A stretch of DNA of 12,618 nt from contig DMQW01000171.1 of the NCBI GenBank assembly GCA_003455565.1, positions 2,546-15,163 on the forward strand, read 5' to 3'. Position 1 is the first letter of the stretch. Each line of letters opens with the position of its first letter. Below, piece by piece: positions 1-7,262 of this stretch. Source of the DNA: Limisphaerales bacterium. GTDB lineage: Bacteria; Verrucomicrobiota; Verrucomicrobiia; Limisphaerales; UBA11358. A program made the position numbers and the translations under genes. The notes beneath the pieces were generated by a model. It saw nothing but the letters and a program-made list of their open reading frames with translations. It did no database searches and was not told the DNA's origin.

Positions 1-64
1 GATTAAATCAGTGGTTCCTTAGTCGAGCTTTATTTACAAAAACTGAAATTTAACCTAAACGAAT

Positions 65-79
65 AAGGAAATGGAAATG
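65..79 (+). promoter_or_regulatory. Shine-Dalgarno-like AAGGA ahead of an upstream start candidate
   Basis: AAGGA at 65-69 lies 7 bases before the ATG at 77, ideal spacing. The ATG at 71 is too close to use it. This site would start the first giant gene 30 codons before the signal-peptide methionine at 167, in the same frame. It therefore competes with the start I chose and is the main reason that start is uncertain. The 64 bases before it are AT-rich; I do not see a convincing -35/-10 pair or a Pho box. Confidence 0.4.
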
Positions 80-166
80 GTATCGCCGAAACTCAATCTG
101 CAGAATTGTCCGCTACGTTGGCAAACGGGTGACGATTGGCGCAAAGCCCACGAAGTGACGAGAGAT

Positions 167-3100
167 ATGAAAACAACGCTACACTTGCTTCTCAAGGCGA
201 TCGTTTATGTCAGTATCCTTTTCGCCATGAGCGCTTCGTCGGCCCCGACCACCTTTACCGGTTCTTACAGCCAGAATTTTGACGGGATCGGATCCTCCGG
301 AACGACTTTGCCTGCGGGTTTCGCTTCCATGGCAATCCCGGGATCCACCGGCACTTATACCGCGGCGAACCCGATCAATGCCACGGGCATTGCCGCGGCC
401 ACGATCAACACGCAAACGCTGACGATTTGGAACGCCGGCAGCGCAGTAGTGAGCAGCGGCGCGCACTTGTTCAATGTGGGCTGCTGGGATGGTCCCGGCG
501 ACCGGGCGCTGGGCTCGGACGCGGCCAGCTCGGGCGCCCAGGTGATCGAGTTAAGCTTGATCAACAACACCGGCACAACCCTTTATGGCATCACCCTGAG
601 TTATGATTGCAAGTGTCTGACCAACGGCATCATTCAAAGCGGCGGCACCATAACGACCGAAGAAACCGAGTTGCCCGGCTATTATTTTTTCTACAGCACG
701 ACTGACACCAATAGCGCTTCGAATTGGACGGAAGTCGGCGTGGCCGGCAATGCCGCCCTGGTAAACGGAGTTCCTGCTCCAAACGGGCTTTGTCTGCCGA
801 ACTATACCCAGGGCACGACGATGAGCAGCGGTCCGGTGAACATCACTTTTGCCACTCCCCTGACCAACAATGGCGTGTTGCACTTGCGCTGGCCTGATGA
901 CAACAACACCGGAGACAACCCCGAACAAATGCTGGCAATTGATAACCTCAGTATCAGCGCCTACAATCCATCCGGCCCGCCAACGGTGAACTTCACCGGT
1001 CCGGCTGACAACGCCTATTTCCTGGCACCGGCAGACATTCTCATTTCTGCTTCAGCGGCGTCGAGTGCTGGAACGGTGACAAATGTGGCCTTTTACGAGG
1101 GCGCCACCCTATTGGGCAGCGCCACCAACGCTCCTTACGTCTTCAACTGGACCAATGTTCCCGCCGGTGCTTTCAGCCTCAGCGCGCATGTAGCCGACGA
1201 TAAGGGCTTCAGCGCTATCTCGGACCCGGTCACGGTTCAGGTCGTTGATCCACTGCCGGTGCTGGATCCGACAAAGTTTAGTTCAAGCCTTAAGATCACC
1301 TTTGCTGGATACACTCAGGGAGAAGCGCTGACAAATTTTCCGGTATTGGTCCGCCTGAGCACCAATGTTCCCGGATTTTCCTACGACCAGTTTGCCTCGT
1401 CAATTGGCGCTGATCTGCAATTCACCGCCTCGACCAACTTGCAAGCGCTGCCCTACGAGATTGAACAATGGAATCCGACCGGCGAGTCCCTGGTTTGGGT
1501 GCAAGTGCCATTGATTTCAAGCCCCAATGATTACATTACAGCTTACTGGGGCAATCCGGCGCTGACAAACGTTGAGGCTTCGAACACCAACGGCATCGTT
1601 TGGAAAGAAAGCTTTTTGATGCCGGGATTTGTCGGCGCTTCCACCCCTGATTCGGCTACCAACACCGTCAGGCTCGCCCAAATCAGCGACACTCACCTGG
1701 GGGTTGCCGAGGCTCCCGATGCCGCCGCAAATCTGGCCTTGGCGGTGCAGATGGTCAATACGCTTAATCCGGATGCCGTGATTGTTTCCGGCGACGTGGG
1801 TGAGGATTCAAGCCAGAGGCAACAGGCTAAAACCATCTTACAAGGTCTCGCAGCCCCGGTTTATTATCTGCCAGGCAACCATGATATCAGCAATGATACC
1901 AATAGCCTCCAGTCATGGCGGAATCTGTTTGGCCCGGATTATTACTCGTTTCAGGTCAAAAATGTAGAGGTTCTGATGCTGGATTCCGAGCTGCTGGGCA
2001 ACTATGATGATTTCAATTCAGGAACCGTGCAACCGCTTTCCGCCGGGATGGCGGCGGAATCCCAAACCATGTTAGACTGGTTGAGTCAGCAGGGGGGAAC
2101 CACCAATGTGCTCATTGCGGCGCAACACATCCCGCTTTATCTTGATAACGGTTTCCCCAGTTCGAATCCTTATTGGACGGTGAATCCGCCATACGACCAG
2201 AGCGAATCCAATTTGCTGGCGAGTTTGGGCATCAAACATCTGCTGGCGGGACATTGGCACAACGGACGGGTCTTTACGCGGAACGGACTGACCATTCATG
2301 TCGCGCCGACGACAAGCTGGCTGCCGAATGGCGGGCAACTGGGTTTCGCCATGCATACCATCACGGCGGATGGCGACGTCAGCACCACGTTCGTGCCGCT
2401 GGTTTCTTCGGCTGAAAGCGACTCGCCGGATTTCGATTTGGTCTGGCACCTGAACCAAACCGGCTTTCCATTTGCGGACAGCACGCTGCAAAATTCGGCC
2501 ACCAACGGTGTGGCGGGCAGTTCAGCGGCTGGATATATCGGCGCAGGTTTAAGTTTTAATGGCACTTCCGATTATATTGATGCAGGACCGCTCAACCTGA
2601 GTAATTCGTTCACGCTTTCGGCTTGGGTTAATATCTCTCCATCCGCCCCCAATATCCAGACAATCTGGGCGAGCAAGCCCGGTGGGGGGACTGAAAACGG
2701 ATTTGCGATGAACGTGAACAATTACAACACCACTGACGGAGCTCTTCGTTTTATCACCGGCAATGGAAGCAGCAGCATGGCAGTTGGTAGTGCCGCTGGA
2801 GCCGTAACTTTTGGACAATGGCATCTGGTCACCGCCGTGGTGGATACGACGGCCAACGCCGCTCAGGTATATGTGGATGGCAGCGAGGTGGCGAGCGGTT
2901 CTATTCTTGCCAACTTTTCCAAGACCAACGATGTGCTCCTGGGCATGGCGACCGATCACTTCTTTTTGTTCAAAGGCACGATGGATGAAGCGAGGATTCA
3001 ATCTGGCGTCCAGTCTCCCGGTTGGATATGGGCAAGTTGGGCCACGGTGGCTACGAACTCGGGCTTCGGCGTTTACGGTTCAGTGGGCAATCCCTCCGGC

Positions 3101-5416
3101 CCACATGCCAGCATCACTTCGCCGGCCAACAACGCCTCCATTGCGCCCGGGAGCGACCTCACGATTACAGTGGATACCTCTGATTTAGGGGCGACCATTA
3201 CAAATGTCGAAGTCTTTGCCAATGATACCGATTTGGGGAGCATAACCAATGTTCCCTACAGTCTAATCTGGACGAACGTTCCGGCGGGCACCTATGCGCT
3301 GACTGTCGTAGCCAATGACGACGGCGGACTATCGGTAACTTCTGATATTGTGAACGTGACGGTGGTATATGCCGCGCCGCTGGCAGTGACGTTGACCAAT
3401 CCAGCGGATGGTGCCAGCTACGGCGCGCCCGCGAAGCTGATGCTCACGGCGGGTGTGGCCGGCGGTCGGGGCGCGATCACCAACGTTGCGTTCTACCTGG
3501 GTTCCACCCGGCTGGTGAATGAGTCCAATGCCCCTTACACGTTCACCACGGCCAATGTCTTCGCCGGTTCGTTCGCCCTGACGGCGGTAGCCGCAGACAG
3601 TAGTGGAGCGAGCAGCACGTCGAGCGTGGTAAACGTTACGATTACCAATTCGCCTGCATTGACGGTCCTCCAATCTATTAAAACCTTTTTCATCATCCCG
3701 ATGGAAAATCACGACTTCGTGCAGGGCAACCCGACTGGTTCGCCGCAGCAGTTGCTGGGCAATCCGGCCTGCCCGTTTTTCAACAGTTTGATTACGCCGG
3801 GCAACTCCAACGCGGCGCAAGTGGCATACGCGACGCACTATTACAGCGTGGCGGTGGGCGAACATCCCTCCGAACCGAACTACATCTGGGACGAAGCGGG
3901 AACCGACTTTGGCATTCGCACCGACAGCGATCCCAGCACCGGCGCGCATAACCTGTTTAGTGGCGTTATGCATCTCTCGGGGCAATTGACGGCTGCGAGT
4001 ATCCCTTGGCGCACCTATCAGGAAGATCTGCAATACTCTTCATCTTCCACCATCAGCGCGTCCGGTTCGGGCGTGACGGTGAATCCCTACAATGGCAGCA
4101 CCTTGTATAGTTACGCCGTGAAACACAATCCCATGACCTTCTTCACCGACACCCAAAACCGAAACTGCTATCCGCTCACGAACTTCTGGACCGACCTGGC
4201 CAACAATAACGTCGGCCGTTACAACTGGATTACGCCCGACCTTTATAACGAAATGCACAACGCGATGCCCGGTGGCTTTACCTACCATGGCACAACCTAC
4301 ACCGGCGACCAGTCAGCCATAGCGGCTGGAGATAATTTCCTGTCCATCGCCATTCCCCGGATCATGGCTTCGCAGGCTTACAAAGACCATGGCGCGATTA
4401 TCATTTGGGCCGATGAAACTGAAAGCACCGATGACACCAACACCACGATGCCCTTTGTGATCATCTCGCCCATGGCCAAGGGCAATGCCTACGCCAGCAC
4501 GCTGCCTTACAGCCATGCTTCGGATCTCAAGACCATGGACGAAGTTTTCGGCCTTGCCTACCAGACCAACTCCATCCCGGCGGGCGAGGTGGACGCGCAG
4601 AATAACGGCTATAATTATGTCGATGGCCGGAGCGCCGTCGTTCATGACTTAAGCGACTTTTTCCAAGTCGTGCCGGTGGTGACCGGAAGTTTTGGTTCCC
4701 TCATCTTAAACGCCTCGAACAATTGCTCCGCCGCGATGATTGATGTGACCGGAACCAATTACATCCAGGTGAGCGACGTCTTGACTAACCCGCTGACCAT
4801 TACACAAACGCCGCCGAGCGACACGCCGCTGGCCGCTGGCAGCAGCAATCGTGTCATCATCACCGTGACCGACAGCACGGGCAGTTCGGCTTATTCAACG
4901 AACTGGGTCTTTGTGGCCGACACCCGGCCGCCGGAAATTCTCGGCCAGCCCGGCAGCCTGACGAATAACGCCAGCACCAGCGCTAGCTTCAGCGTCAACG
5001 CCATGGCGTGCACCGCGATGACTTACCAATGGTATCTCGGAACCAATGCCTTGTCCGGCCAGACCAATAGCATCTTAAATATCCCTTCGGTCGGCCCGTC
5101 CAACGTCGGCAGCTATTCCGTGATGGTAACCAGCGCGGGAGGATCCACCAACAGCGCCCCGGCTACCCTGACTGTCATTTATCAGGCGCCTCGAATTATC
5201 GGTGGGCAGATGTTTCTGGATCCGGGCGGCTTTCATTTGATTTTTTCCGGACCAGTTGGTCAAACCTACCAGGTGCTGGCCTCCGACAATCCCGGCGTGC
5301 CCCGTTCGGAATGGCAGATTATCGGCTCCGGGACTTTCGGGGGCGATAACGTGGTTTTCACCGATCCGGATGCGACGACACATCCGAATCGGTTTTACAT
5401 CATAACCTCGCCGTAG
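167..5416 (+). CDS. Giant secreted protein with two phosphoesterase domains (metallophosphoesterase plus acid phosphatase/PLC-type)
   Basis: Predicted exported enzyme of 1749 residues. Residues 1-26 look like a Sec signal peptide (MKTTLHLLLK, a hydrophobic core, then AMSASSA), which is why I start at 167; the frame is open upstream and an ATG at 77 has a better ribosome site. Domains in order: beta-rich N-terminal region (27-268); Ig-like (271-360); DUF2341 (372-479); calcineurin-like metallophosphoesterase (about 502-745) with D508-x-H510, GD543, GNHD at 570-573, H654 and GHWH with H696/H698, so the metal ligands look complete; LamG (755-960); two Ig-like (979-1067, 1069-1161); PF04185-type phosphoesterase (about 1170-1480) with ENH at 1180-1182, HPSEPNY from 1233, YNWITPD ending at D1358, WADE (D1416, E1417) and H1450; beta region; Ig-like (1588-1671); C-terminal beta domain (1675-1749). 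The metallophosphoesterase recalls the CpdA/CSTP1 group, the second domain SapM/AcpA-like acid phosphatases. Substrates are unknown. Organic phosphate scavenging is inference. No terminal membrane anchor or PEP-CTERM motif is visible. Confidence 0.88.
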   Translation: MKTTLHLLLKAIVYVSILFAMSASSAPTTFTGSYSQNFDGIGSSGTTLPAGFASMAIPGSTGTYTAANPINATGIAAATINTQTLTIWNAGSAVVSSGAHLFNVGCWDGPGDRALGSDAASSGAQVIELSLINNTGTTLYGITLSYDCKCLTNGIIQSGGTITTEETELPGYYFFYSTTDTNSASNWTEVGVAGNAALVNGVPAPNGLCLPNYTQGTTMSSGPVNITFATPLTNNGVLHLRWPDDNNTGDNPEQMLAIDNLSISAYNPSGPPTVNFTGPADNAYFLAPADILISASAASSAGTVTNVAFYEGATLLGSATNAPYVFNWTNVPAGAFSLSAHVADDKGFSAISDPVTVQVVDPLPVLDPTKFSSSLKITFAGYTQGEALTNFPVLVRLSTNVPGFSYDQFASSIGADLQFTASTNLQALPYEIEQWNPTGESLVWVQVPLISSPNDYITAYWGNPALTNVEASNTNGIVWKESFLMPGFVGASTPDSATNTVRLAQISDTHLGVAEAPDAAANLALAVQMVNTLNPDAVIVSGDVGEDSSQRQQAKTILQGLAAPVYYLPGNHDISNDTNSLQSWRNLFGPDYYSFQVKNVEVLMLDSELLGNYDDFNSGTVQPLSAGMAAESQTMLDWLSQQGGTTNVLIAAQHIPLYLDNGFPSSNPYWTVNPPYDQSESNLLASLGIKHLLAGHWHNGRVFTRNGLTIHVAPTTSWLPNGGQLGFAMHTITADGDVSTTFVPLVSSAESDSPDFDLVWHLNQTGFPFADSTLQNSATNGVAGSSAAGYIGAGLSFNGTSDYIDAGPLNLSNSFTLSAWVNISPSAPNIQTIWASKPGGGTENGFAMNVNNYNTTDGALRFITGNGSSSMAVGSAAGAVTFGQWHLVTAVVDTTANAAQVYVDGSEVASGSILANFSKTNDVLLGMATDHFFLFKGTMDEARIQSGVQSPGWIWASWATVATNSGFGVYGSVGNPSGPHASITSPANNASIAPGSDLTITVDTSDLGATITNVEVFANDTDLGSITNVPYSLIWTNVPAGTYALTVVANDDGGLSVTSDIVNVTVVYAAPLAVTLTNPADGASYGAPAKLMLTAGVAGGRGAITNVAFYLGSTRLVNESNAPYTFTTANVFAGSFALTAVAADSSGASSTSSVVNVTITNSPALTVLQSIKTFFIIPMENHDFVQGNPTGSPQQLLGNPACPFFNSLITPGNSNAAQVAYATHYYSVAVGEHPSEPNYIWDEAGTDFGIRTDSDPSTGAHNLFSGVMHLSGQLTAASIPWRTYQEDLQYSSSSTISASGSGVTVNPYNGSTLYSYAVKHNPMTFFTDTQNRNCYPLTNFWTDLANNNVGRYNWITPDLYNEMHNAMPGGFTYHGTTYTGDQSAIAAGDNFLSIAIPRIMASQAYKDHGAIIIWADETESTDDTNTTMPFVIISPMAKGNAYASTLPYSHASDLKTMDEVFGLAYQTNSIPAGEVDAQNNGYNYVDGRSAVVHDLSDFFQVVPVVTGSFGSLILNASNNCSAAMIDVTGTNYIQVSDVLTNPLTITQTPPSDTPLAAGSSNRVIITVTDSTGSSAYSTNWVFVADTRPPEILGQPGSLTNNASTSASFSVNAMACTAMTYQWYLGTNALSGQTNSILNIPSVGPSNVGSYSVMVTSAGGSTNSAPATLTVIYQAPRIIGGQMFLDPGGFHLIFSGPVGQTYQVLASDNPGVPRSEWQIIGSGTFGGDNVVFTDPDATTHPNRFYIITSP

Positions 5417-5726
5417 TTAATCGCTGACACATTGGTGTTTTGAGAGGTCCAGAGGCATTGCCGCGCCGTTAATCTGCAGCCGCAGGCAAGCGGGCAGCGG
5501 GTTTTCGAGCAATTCATCCCGCGTTGCGCGGTCGCCACGCGTAACAGACTTGACGAGACGCTGCGAAGAGGCGTGCCAGTGACCTTCCAACTTTGTCCGG
5601 GTTTGCTCGCACACATTGTTCCGGCTTCGAAATCCTCGCGACACAACTATCAAAAATGCTTGGCAGCCGATAGGTGATTTATTAACTAATATTGCATTGA
5701 TGTTTCGTCGCGTTTGGTGTTTTGGG
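5417..5726. other. Gene-poor stretch after the first giant gene
   Basis: No gene, RNA or clear terminator was recognised here. A minus-strand frame of 78 codons (5417-5653) ends exactly against the stop codon of the giant gene, and part of it (contains ENPLPACLRLQINGAAMPLD) reads rather like protein. Overlapping frames on the same strand are also open and I recognise no family, so I treat it as at most a remnant of a convergent gene. Base composition becomes AT-rich from about 5640. Confidence 0.35.
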
Positions 5727-5797
5727 GCGCGTAATTCCGCACGGCTTTAAGTCAGGCAACGCCAGGGCGATTTTGAGTTGGCGTGTTTTCTTGTAAA
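5727..5797 (-). repeat. Repeat copy A: degraded regulator 5' end
   Basis: This 71-bp segment aligns without gaps to 7188-7258 (copy B) with about 60 identical positions by my hand count, in the same orientation. Read on the minus strand it encodes LKIALALPDLKPCGITR, against PRIALALPDSKPWGITR in copy B. The start codon seen in copy B is AAG here, and similarity stops after ITR, so this copy cannot be a working gene. It lies just outside the left end of the insertion sequence, downstream of it on the minus strand. Confidence 0.7.
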
Positions 5798-5812
5798 ATA
5801 AAATTAAGTTGC

Positions 5813-5840
5813 TTTGCGCAAAAATAATCGCTTGCGCAAA
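5813..5840. promoter_or_regulatory. Pair of TTTGCGCAAA palindromes (copy A)
   Basis: TTTGCGCAAA at 5813-5822 and the one-mismatch copy CTTGCGCAAA at 5831-5840 are 18 bp apart centre to centre. On the minus strand they lie just upstream of the degraded regulator start in copy A. The same arrangement is repeated near 7263-7310, so they look like a conserved operator. Regulator binding is inference. Confidence 0.5.
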
Positions 5841-5848
5841 ATATACAA

Positions 5849-5865
5849 GGGAACCTCCGAAAACT
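5849..5865 (+). repeat. Left terminal inverted repeat of the IS
   Basis: GGGAACCTCCGAAAACT matches the right end in 15 of 17 positions. Just inside, a second conserved block (CGGAG-T/A-TGA) pairs with the CTCCG of the repeat, so both ends can fold into a small hairpin. Confidence 0.75.
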
Positions 5866-5876
5866 GCTTTTCGGAG
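5855..5876. other. Perfect 9-bp hairpin at the left IS end
   Basis: CTCCGAAAA (5855-5863), loop CTGC, TTTTCGGAG (5868-5876). The right end keeps only the 5-bp core CTCCG/CGGAG around a 6-base loop. No T-run follows on either strand, so I read it as a subterminal IS structure, possibly a transposase site or an element that blocks read-through, rather than a standard terminator. Confidence 0.5.
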
Positions 5877-6006
5877 TTGAGTTGAGGGTGATGGTTCAGT
5901 TTTTGGTGTGGCGGTTTTCATGGCGGCTGCTTTTGTTGGTGATTTCTGACTTCAATCGTCCGGGGTGGATTGGTTTTCGGTTGTTTCTGGTTTCAATCTT
6001 CGTTTT

Positions 6007-7032
6007 TCAGGCGGCGATCCGTGGCAGCAGCTTCAATCGCACGATCTGTTCGTATCGGGCGAGGTTGTAAATCAGGTTGATCAAGCCAATTGCCCCCGCG
6101 TTCCGCCGCCGCCCAATGTAGCGCAGGTAAAATCCTTTCATGGACTGGCTCATAAATCCGAATACGTGTTCAATCCGCGCCCGAATCTTTGACTTCTGCC
6201 GGTTGCTTTCTTTCTGTTCGTCGGTCAACGGACGGTTGCGATACGCCCGCTCATGGATCTGGCTGGTCACTTGTTTCTGTGCCAGCATCGCTTCGGCTTC
6301 CGCGCTGCGGTCGGCGCTGTCGGCATAGACTGCACCGTCCGCTGTCGCCACCAACTCCGCCAGCTTCTGCGAGTCATGCACGCTGGCATCGGTGACCGCG
6401 TAGCGTTCGAGCAACTTGCTTTTGGCGTCCGCTTTCACATGGTTCTTGTAACCGTAATGCACCGCCGCGTTCTTCTTGGTCCAGCGCGCGTCCACGTCCT
6501 TCTGCTGCTGCTTGGCGGGCGTTTCGGCCCAGGCCTCGGGCACATCGCCCGCCTTGATCGTCGCGTTCTCCGCGCGGGTGTTCCGCTGCCGGGGCACGTC
6601 CACAAAACTCGCGTCCACCAGCTTGCCTGGCTGTGCCAGCAAACCCTGCGCTTGCAGTTGCTGCGCGAATTGTTCAAACAGTTTCTCGAACACGTCCGCC
6701 CGCACCAGCGCCTCGCGGAAATCCCAAAGCGTATTGGCGTCCGGCACTTTGTCCGCCACCGTCCAGCCCGCAAACTTCTGGAAACTCAGCCGGTCACTGA
6801 CCTGATATTCCGTCTGTTCATCCGACAAATTGTAATAGCGCTGCACCACCAGCAGCTTGAACATCTTCACGGGATCGTTGGCCGGACGCCCGCCCGGACC
6901 TTTGACCGGTTTGGCCAGCGCCTGAACCAAGAGCGGGCGGAAACCTTCCCATTCGATGACCGTATCCAAGCGGCTCAACGGGTCGCCCTTGGTCCAGCCA
7001 TTGCACGCGCAACTCCACATCAAAGCACCCAA
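6007..7032 (-). CDS. IS5-family DDE transposase, 5' end frameshifted
   Basis: This enzyme would catalyse cut-and-paste movement of the surrounding insertion sequence. The open frame has 341 codons from a TTG at 7032 (first ATG at 7020). It shows the DUF772-like N-terminal part (FRPLL, then QRYYNLSDEQTEYQVSDR), a DDE core with D140 in KLVDASFVD, D238 in VYADSADR and E288 in RARIEHVFGF, and the typical tail FYLRYIGRRRNAGAIGLINL. The first 15 or so residues (MGALMWSCACNGW) do not fit the family. The expected start, MKTHPTAQTFGCFDVELRVQ followed by WLDQ, is in another frame from the ATG at 7060 and joins at GDPLSRLD near 6985-6996. A single +1 shift (or a 2-base loss) therefore splits the gene, and the product is probably inactive unless the indel is an assembly error. 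The catalytic part is otherwise complete to the TGA at 6007. Confidence 0.88.
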   Translation of the reverse strand: MGALMWSCACNGWTKGDPLSRLDTVIEWEGFRPLLVQALAKPVKGPGGRPANDPVKMFKLLVVQRYYNLSDEQTEYQVSDRLSFQKFAGWTVADKVPDANTLWDFREALVRADVFEKLFEQFAQQLQAQGLLAQPGKLVDASFVDVPRQRNTRAENATIKAGDVPEAWAETPAKQQQKDVDARWTKKNAAVHYGYKNHVKADAKSKLLERYAVTDASVHDSQKLAELVATADGAVYADSADRSAEAEAMLAQKQVTSQIHERAYRNRPLTDEQKESNRQKSKIRARIEHVFGFMSQSMKGFYLRYIGRRRNAGAIGLINLIYNLARYEQIVRLKLLPRIAA

Positions 7033-7060
7033 AGGTCTGGGCGGTCGGGTGAGTTTTCAT

Positions 7061-7132
7061 GTCGCCAATCTTAAATTTTATCCGCTGCGGCTTCAATCGT
7101 GGCCCCAATTATTCTTTCACTTTTCATCTCCG
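7061..7132. other. IS leader between right inverted repeat and transposase start
   Basis: This is the 5' non-coding end of the insertion sequence, read on the minus strand. It is AT-rich (TTAAATTTTA at 7071-7080) and could hold the transposase promoter, but I cannot place -35 and -10 boxes confidently. The ribosome site before the intact ATG at 7060 is weak (GGCGA). Confidence 0.35.
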
Positions 7133-7149
7133 AGTTTCCGGAGGTGCCC
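7133..7149 (-). repeat. Right terminal inverted repeat of the IS
   Basis: On the minus strand it reads GGGCACCTCCGGAAACT, the partner of 5849-5865 with two mismatches. It marks the transposase-upstream end of the element. Immediately outside it the regulator-like frame resumes. Confidence 0.75.
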
Positions 7150-7150
7150 T

Positions 7151-7253
7151 TATGTATGCTTGCATAATCGTTGACTCCATTGAAGAAGCGCGTAATTCCC
7201 CACGGCTTCGAGTCAGGCAGTGCCAGGGCGATTCTGGGCTGGTGTGTCTTCAT
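7151..7253 (-). pseudogene. XylR/LacI-type regulator N-terminus, cut by the IS
   Basis: From the ATG at 7253, 34 codons read toward the insertion sequence, including RIALALPDSKPWGITRFF and GVNDYASIH, and then run into the inverted repeat. The pattern (basic start, alternating hydrophobic strand, W-G-x-x-R, then G-V/I-x-x-YA-x-x-H) is what I know from the start of XylR-like AraC regulators. In those, a LacI-like sugar-binding domain begins almost at residue 1 and the DNA-binding part is at the C-terminus. Everything after YASIH is missing, including any DNA-binding domain, so no functional product is expected. A row of TTTGCGCAAA palindromes directly upstream would suit autoregulation. No Shine-Dalgarno sequence is visible. 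Assignment rests on a short fragment. Confidence 0.5.
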
Positions 7254-7258
7254 GTAAA
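7188..7258 (-). repeat. Repeat copy B: regulator 5' end
   Basis: This is the partner of 5727-5797, about 85 percent identical over 71 bp in direct orientation, on the opposite flank of the insertion sequence. In the minus-strand frame four of the eleven differences are silent and the rest change residues. Copy B keeps the ATG and extends the regulator-like reading beyond ITR, so it is the better preserved copy. Confidence 0.7.
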
Positions 7259-7262
7259 TTAG

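Larger units (their letters stand above)
5849..7149 (-). mobile_element. IS5-family insertion sequence, about 1.3 kb
   Basis: The element is defined by imperfect 17-bp terminal inverted repeats: GGGAACCTCCGAAAACT at 5849-5865, and the reverse complement of GGGCACCTCCGGAAACT at 7133-7149 (15 of 17 match). The match may extend outward by AA on each side. It contains one transposase gene on the minus strand. About 130 bp of T-rich non-coding sequence separates the transposase stop from the left end. I see no clear target-site duplication: the flanks end in ...atatac on the left and begin atgtat... on the right. The right end interrupts a regulator-like reading frame. Length and layout fit the IS5 family; the subgroup is not determined. 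Confidence 0.82.

Noticed and set aside
3329..4033. 234-codon minus-strand frame within the first giant gene
   Set aside because: It overlaps well conserved Ig and phosphoesterase sequence on the other strand; the translation has no recognisable domain.
5855..5876. Left-end hairpin as the terminator of the first giant gene
   Set aside because: It lies about 440 bp after the stop, belongs to the IS end, and has no T-run.
5682..5921. 79-codon minus-strand frame running from inside the IS into repeat copy A
   Set aside because: It joins IS end and regulator fragment in frame by chance; its ATG lies inside the IS and copy A has lost its own start.
6981..7000. Programmed -1 frameshifting in the transposase
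   Set aside because: The required shift is +1 (or -2); the -1 frame reaches a stop after a few codons and no slippery A or T run is present.
6253..7074. 273-codon plus-strand open frame across the transposase
   Set aside because: It is antisense to a clearly recognisable DDE transposase and its translation is rich in H, R and L with no family pattern.
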